In this document: one piece after another, positions 23,917 to 26,359 of the stretch
Numbering within the stretch: position 1 is the stretch's first letter
Layout: the number at the start of each line of letters is the position of its first letter
Made by a program: the position numbers and the translations under genes
Notes under the pieces: model-generated
Databases searched by the model: none
What the model saw: only the letters and a program-made list of their open reading frames with translations
Told to the model about the DNA's origin: nothing
DNA from: CAYJEO01 sp964369355
GTDB lineage: Bacteria; Bacillota_I; Bacilli_A; RF39; UBA660
Assembly: GCA_964369355.1 (NCBI GenBank)
Contig: CAYJEO010000009.1
Location: 1-26,359, forward strand
Length of the DNA stretch: 26,359 bases
Direction of reading: 5' to 3'

Positions 23917-24607
23917 AATTAATTGTTTTATCAATTTGTAACACGGTTACTTCTTTATCTGTTGTATCTATTGAATATAAATTCATAAAATCAACTTCTA
24001 ATAACTCTTGATTATTCATTGAATATCTTTCATATTCAGCTTCCGTAACATGCATGAAATATTGTTCAAACATATCTACTTCTTCTGGATATAAAGCTTC
24101 AACAAAATTAACTAATGAGTTATATGTAAAATCTGTTGCATATCTATCTTCGAATAAGTATAAAGTTATAATAGAATTATCATACATTAGCATCATACTA
24201 ATACCTTCTTTATGGCTAGTAATATTGTTAGCCGATTCTGCTTCTAAACTTAAGATATTTTCTAATTCTTCTTCTGTTGTATAATAATCTTCTTTTTGAT
24301 ATTCATAATCTGCATTCATATCACCAAACATTTCATCTCTAATATCTTCTGAATTAAATTCTGCATTTAAATCTAAAGTAAATTCAGTGTATTTATCATC
24401 AACATCTGTTTTAATTTCAATACCATCAAATGTTTCAAATCCGATAAGTAATAAATATGNNNNNNNNNNNNNNNNNNNNNNNNNNNNNNNNNNNNNNNNN
24501 NNNNNNNNNNNNNNNNNNNNNNNNNNNNNNNNNNNNNNNNNNNNNNNNNNNNNNNNNNNTGGTTGTACTGGTTGTGGATTTACTACATTATTATTTTCAT
24601 TATTCAT
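23915..24607 (-). CDS. Unrecognised acidic protein, interrupted by an assembly gap
   Basis: A proline/glutamine-containing N-terminus (MNNENNNVVNPQPVQP) is followed by 100 N, then YLLLIGFETFDG and about 165 residues of acidic sequence (MFGDMNADYEYQKEDYYTTEEELENI, LYPEEVDMFEQYFMHV). The hydrophobic YLLLIGF after the gap could be the end of a transmembrane helix lost in the gap, giving a membrane-anchored protein with an outside domain; this is inference. No family recognised. The frame across the gap depends on its real length, since 100 is a placeholder. It has its own good promoter. Confidence 0.65.
   Translation of the reverse strand: MNNENNNVVNPQPVQPXXXXXXXXXXXXXXXXXXXXXXXXXXXXXXXXXXYLLLIGFETFDGIEIKTDVDDKYTEFTLDLNAEFNSEDIRDEMFGDMNADYEYQKEDYYTTEEELENILSLEAESANNITSHKEGISMMLMYDNSIITLYLFEDRYATDFTYNSLVNFVEALYPEEVDMFEQYFMHVTEAEYERYSMNNQELLEVDFMNLYSIDTTDKEVTVLQIDKTIN
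24460..24559. other. Assembly gap of 100 N
   Basis: A fixed-size scaffold gap. Unlike the first gap, I see no duplicated flank, so sequence is really missing here. The left border of the coding part reads CCACAACCAGTACAACCA, a Pro-Gln-coding near-repeat that may have broken assembly. Confidence 0.95.
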
Positions 24608-24630
24608 ATACTTTCCTACTTTCTTAATAA

Positions 24631-24659
24631 ATTATATCTAATTATTTTATATTTTGCAA
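24631..24659 (-). promoter_or_regulatory. Promoter of the acidic-protein gene
   Basis: TTGCAA (24654-24659) and TATAAT (24631-24636) with a 17-base spacer. The leader is short and contains AGAAAGTAGGAAAG before the ATG. Confidence 0.8.
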
Positions 24660-24680
24660 CTTAATTTTTTTAATAAAAAA

Positions 24681-24706
24681 AGAAAAAATCATATCAAACT
24701 TTTTCT
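24681..24706 (-). terminator. Terminator of yqeGH
   Basis: AGAAAAA (24681-24687) pairs with TTTTTCT (24700-24706), loop of twelve, then a T run on the minus strand. The stem is AT-only apart from one G-C pair, so it is weak. Confidence 0.55.
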
Positions 24707-25681
24707 CGTATATACTGCTACATTTTCCTTAGCATAAACTGTTATTTTATCTCTCATAGCAACTCTTATAAAACCTAAACCTTGAATTACAATATCTTCA
24801 CCCTGTTTTACTTCTAATTCATGTTTAACTAATTCATATCTATTTTCTAATTGTCTATAATGACGATTTAAATTTAATGCATTAGACATATAAAATGTTA
24901 AATTATTATCAGTAACTTCTATTGAAGCTAAGTCTTCTATTGTAATTGTATTTAATCCTTTTGCTTGATATGTAACTGGTTTAATACCATTTTTAGGCAT
25001 TATTTTTTTTATTTTATCAGGTTCTATATAATTAATTATATTTCCTTCATCTAAAATACCAGGTGTATCTATTAATGATAAATTATCATCTATTTTAATA
25101 GTTAATGATGATAAAGTAGTTGATGGTAACATACTAGTTGTTAATTCATATTTACTACTTGAATAATTTTTAATTATTTTATTTATCATAGATGATTTAC
25201 CTGCATTAGTAAATCCTACTACATATACATTTTTAGATTTTTTATATTTTTTTATTAATCCTAATAATAAATCAAAATTATAATTTTTATTTGTACTTAT
25301 CAATACTTTATCTAATAAATTTAAATTATATTGATCAAAATAATTTAACAATTTATTATTATTTACTACTTTTGGTAATATATCTCTTTTAGTAATAACT
25401 AATAAAATATCGTTTTTTAAATGTTCTTTTATTAAATCTAATTTTTTATTAATATCAAATATATCTACTACTAATAAAACTAAATCGTTAGTCTTATTAA
25501 TACTTTTTAAAATTTCAATAAATTCTTCGTTTGATTTATTAACTAATTTATAATCACCATAGTTTTTAATTCTAAAACATCTCATACATAATGCAGTATC
25601 TTCATAAATTTCTTTTGAATACCCTGCTTCGTTTACATCAATGTTTTGTAAAGTTGCTCCACAACCTAAACACTTATTCAT
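24689..25681 (-). CDS. yqeH: Ribosome biogenesis GTPase YqeH
   Basis: Circularly permuted GTPase needed for 30S assembly. The 330 residues begin with a zinc finger (C4-x2-C7 and C32-x2-C35), then the permuted order: G4 ITKRD (96-100) before G1 GFTNAGKSS (156-164) and G3 DTPG (205-208). A C-terminal part (TVYAKENVAVYTRKSL) follows. It is a little shorter than the 366 residues of Bacillus. Its ATG lies in the last codons of yqeG (eight-base overlap), the conserved yqeG-yqeH pair. Confidence 0.95.
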   Translation of the reverse strand: MNKCLGCGATLQNIDVNEAGYSKEIYEDTALCMRCFRIKNYGDYKLVNKSNEEFIEILKSINKTNDLVLLVVDIFDINKKLDLIKEHLKNDILLVITKRDILPKVVNNNKLLNYFDQYNLNLLDKVLISTNKNYNFDLLLGLIKKYKKSKNVYVVGFTNAGKSSMINKIIKNYSSSKYELTTSMLPSTTLSSLTIKIDDNLSLIDTPGILDEGNIINYIEPDKIKKIMPKNGIKPVTYQAKGLNTITIEDLASIEVTDNNLTFYMSNALNLNRHYRQLENRYELVKHELEVKQGEDIVIQGLGFIRVAMRDKITVYAKENVAVYTRKSLI

Positions 25682-26195
25682 AATATCTTCCTTTAGTAAA
25701 TAAATCTCTTTGTCTCAATTTATTCATTATTTTCTTTTCTCTATATCTGTTAAATTTAGTAAATATTAAGTCTGTCTTACTTATAGGGTTAACTAAAATA
25801 GTAGTTATTCCTACTGTATTACCACCTAAAACATCTGTTAATAATTGATCTCCAATAATAGCTACTTCACTTACTGCAAATTTAAATTCTTCCATGATTT
25901 TTAAGAATTTATCAGATTTTGGTTTTTTAGCAGATGCACAGCAATCAATATCTAAAGCATCTTTAAATTTAATAACTCTTTGTTTTGGACTATTTGACAT
26001 TATTATTACTTTAAAACCCATTTTTTTTAAACTGATAATAAAATCCACTAATTTAATACTAGGTTCTTTTACTGTAAAAGGTACTAACGTATTATCTAAA
26101 TCAAATAATAAACATTTAATTCCTCTTGATTTTAATCTATCATAATCTATCGTATATATACTTTTTTGATACATATCTGGTACATATATTTCCAT
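25674..26195 (-). CDS. yqeG: YqeG-family HAD IIIA-type phosphatase
   Basis: 173 residues, the size of the Bacillus protein. HAD motifs: D32-L-D34-N-T (LLFDLDNTLVP), IIMSNS, AKKPKSDKF, and IGDQLLTDVLGGN. In-frame ATG at 26222 would add nine residues, but it lies on the predicted -10 box and AAGGAAGTG is properly spaced before the ATG at 26195, so I chose the latter. It is usually encoded with yqeH in Firmicutes; in mitochondria and chloroplasts relatives act on phosphatidylglycerol phosphate. The substrate here is not known. Confidence 0.92.
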   Translation of the reverse strand: MEIYVPDMYQKSIYTIDYDRLKSRGIKCLLFDLDNTLVPFTVKEPSIKLVDFIISLKKMGFKVIIMSNSPKQRVIKFKDALDIDCCASAKKPKSDKFLKIMEEFKFAVSEVAIIGDQLLTDVLGGNTVGITTILVNPISKTDLIFTKFNRYREKKIMNKLRQRDLFTKGRYYE

Positions 26196-26220
26196 AATTT
26201 TCACTTCCTTATTACAACTC

Positions 26221-26249
26221 ATTTTATCATATTAACCTTATATTTACAA
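26221..26249 (-). promoter_or_regulatory. Promoter of yqeG-yqeH
   Basis: TTGTAA (26244-26249) and TAAAAT (26221-26226) with a 17-base spacer, plus a TGA extended -10. Transcription would start about 20 bases before the chosen yqeG ATG. Confidence 0.7.
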
Positions 26250-26268
26250 TGCTTTTACGGTATAAAAA

Positions 26269-26291
26269 AATAGAATATATTATATTCTATT
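26269..26291 (-). terminator. Terminator of the partial gene at the right edge
   Basis: AATAGAATAT (26269-26278) pairs with ATATTCTATT (26282-26291), loop of three, followed by T on the minus strand. Confidence 0.8.
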
Positions 26292-26359
26292 TAAGGCTTT
26301 GGTATAGCTACTACATTAGAAGGTTTATTAGTTGTAGCATTGAAAAAATCAGCTGTTGC
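26291..26359 (-). CDS. C-terminus of a protein running off the right edge, probably BspA-type relative
   Basis: Only the last 22 residues are visible, ending NKPSNVVAIPKP before TAA. The end lines up without gaps with the last 22 residues of the BspA-type protein at 11821-13059: ATADFFNATT against ATVDLLSASE, then KP, a hydrophobic stretch, and a final KP. Shared identical positions are the A-T, D, A, K-P and final K-P. The match is short but the pattern is specific, so a fourth array-type gene is plausible. Confidence 0.55.
   Translation of the reverse strand, partial: ATADFFNATTNKPSNVVAIPKP

Overview
The window is very AT-rich, uses the standard bacterial code (TGA is a stop, for example at 6532), has AGGAGG-type ribosome binding sites and TTGACA/TATAAT-type promoters, and carries a T-box leader. 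With YqfC/YqfD, YqzL, RNase J, YqeG/YqeH and a single-chain glycyl-tRNA synthetase, this points to a low-GC Bacillota, probably an uncultured Bacilli-like gut lineage. Exact placement is inference. Two runs of exactly 100 N (10192-10291 and 24460-24559) show it is a draft scaffold, probably a metagenome bin. Every gene is on the minus strand except RNase J.

From the left edge: glyS (cut by the edge) with its own promoter and T-box leader. Upstream of it is a tightly overlapping housekeeping operon, transcribed right to left as yqfC-yqfD-vanZ-like-ybeY-dgkA-cdd-era-yqzL-recO. It resembles the Bacillus yqfC-to-recO block, but phoH and yqfF are absent and a VanZ-like membrane protein sits in their place. 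Next comes a three-gene unit (divergent MraZ-like protein, HD phosphohydrolase, unknown 83-residue protein) that diverges from RNase J; both divergent promoters are visible. RNase J ends in a bidirectional terminator shared with queA-miaA; miaA is broken only by an assembly gap.

The accessory part is 11.8-15.9 kb: three tandem surface-protein genes, each with its own leader and terminator. All start with a type IV prepilin signal and a shared pilin-like stalk. Two carry BspA-type (DUF285) leucine-rich repeats and one carries a glycine-rich ALK/LTK-like domain. The right edge holds the C-terminus of what looks like another BspA-type relative. This looks like a modular set of pilin-anchored surface proteins with exchangeable outer domains.

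The rest is mostly housekeeping: ruvAB behind a promoter with a perfect palindrome resembling a LexA box; priA-fmt followed by three unrecognised small genes; a HerA/DUF87-type ATPase alone behind an inverted-repeat promoter; an acidic protein interrupted by the second gap; and yqeG-yqeH, which link ribosome assembly with a HAD phosphatase. No tRNA, rRNA, CRISPR array, transposase or phage gene was seen, and no gene-free stretch exceeds 300 bases.
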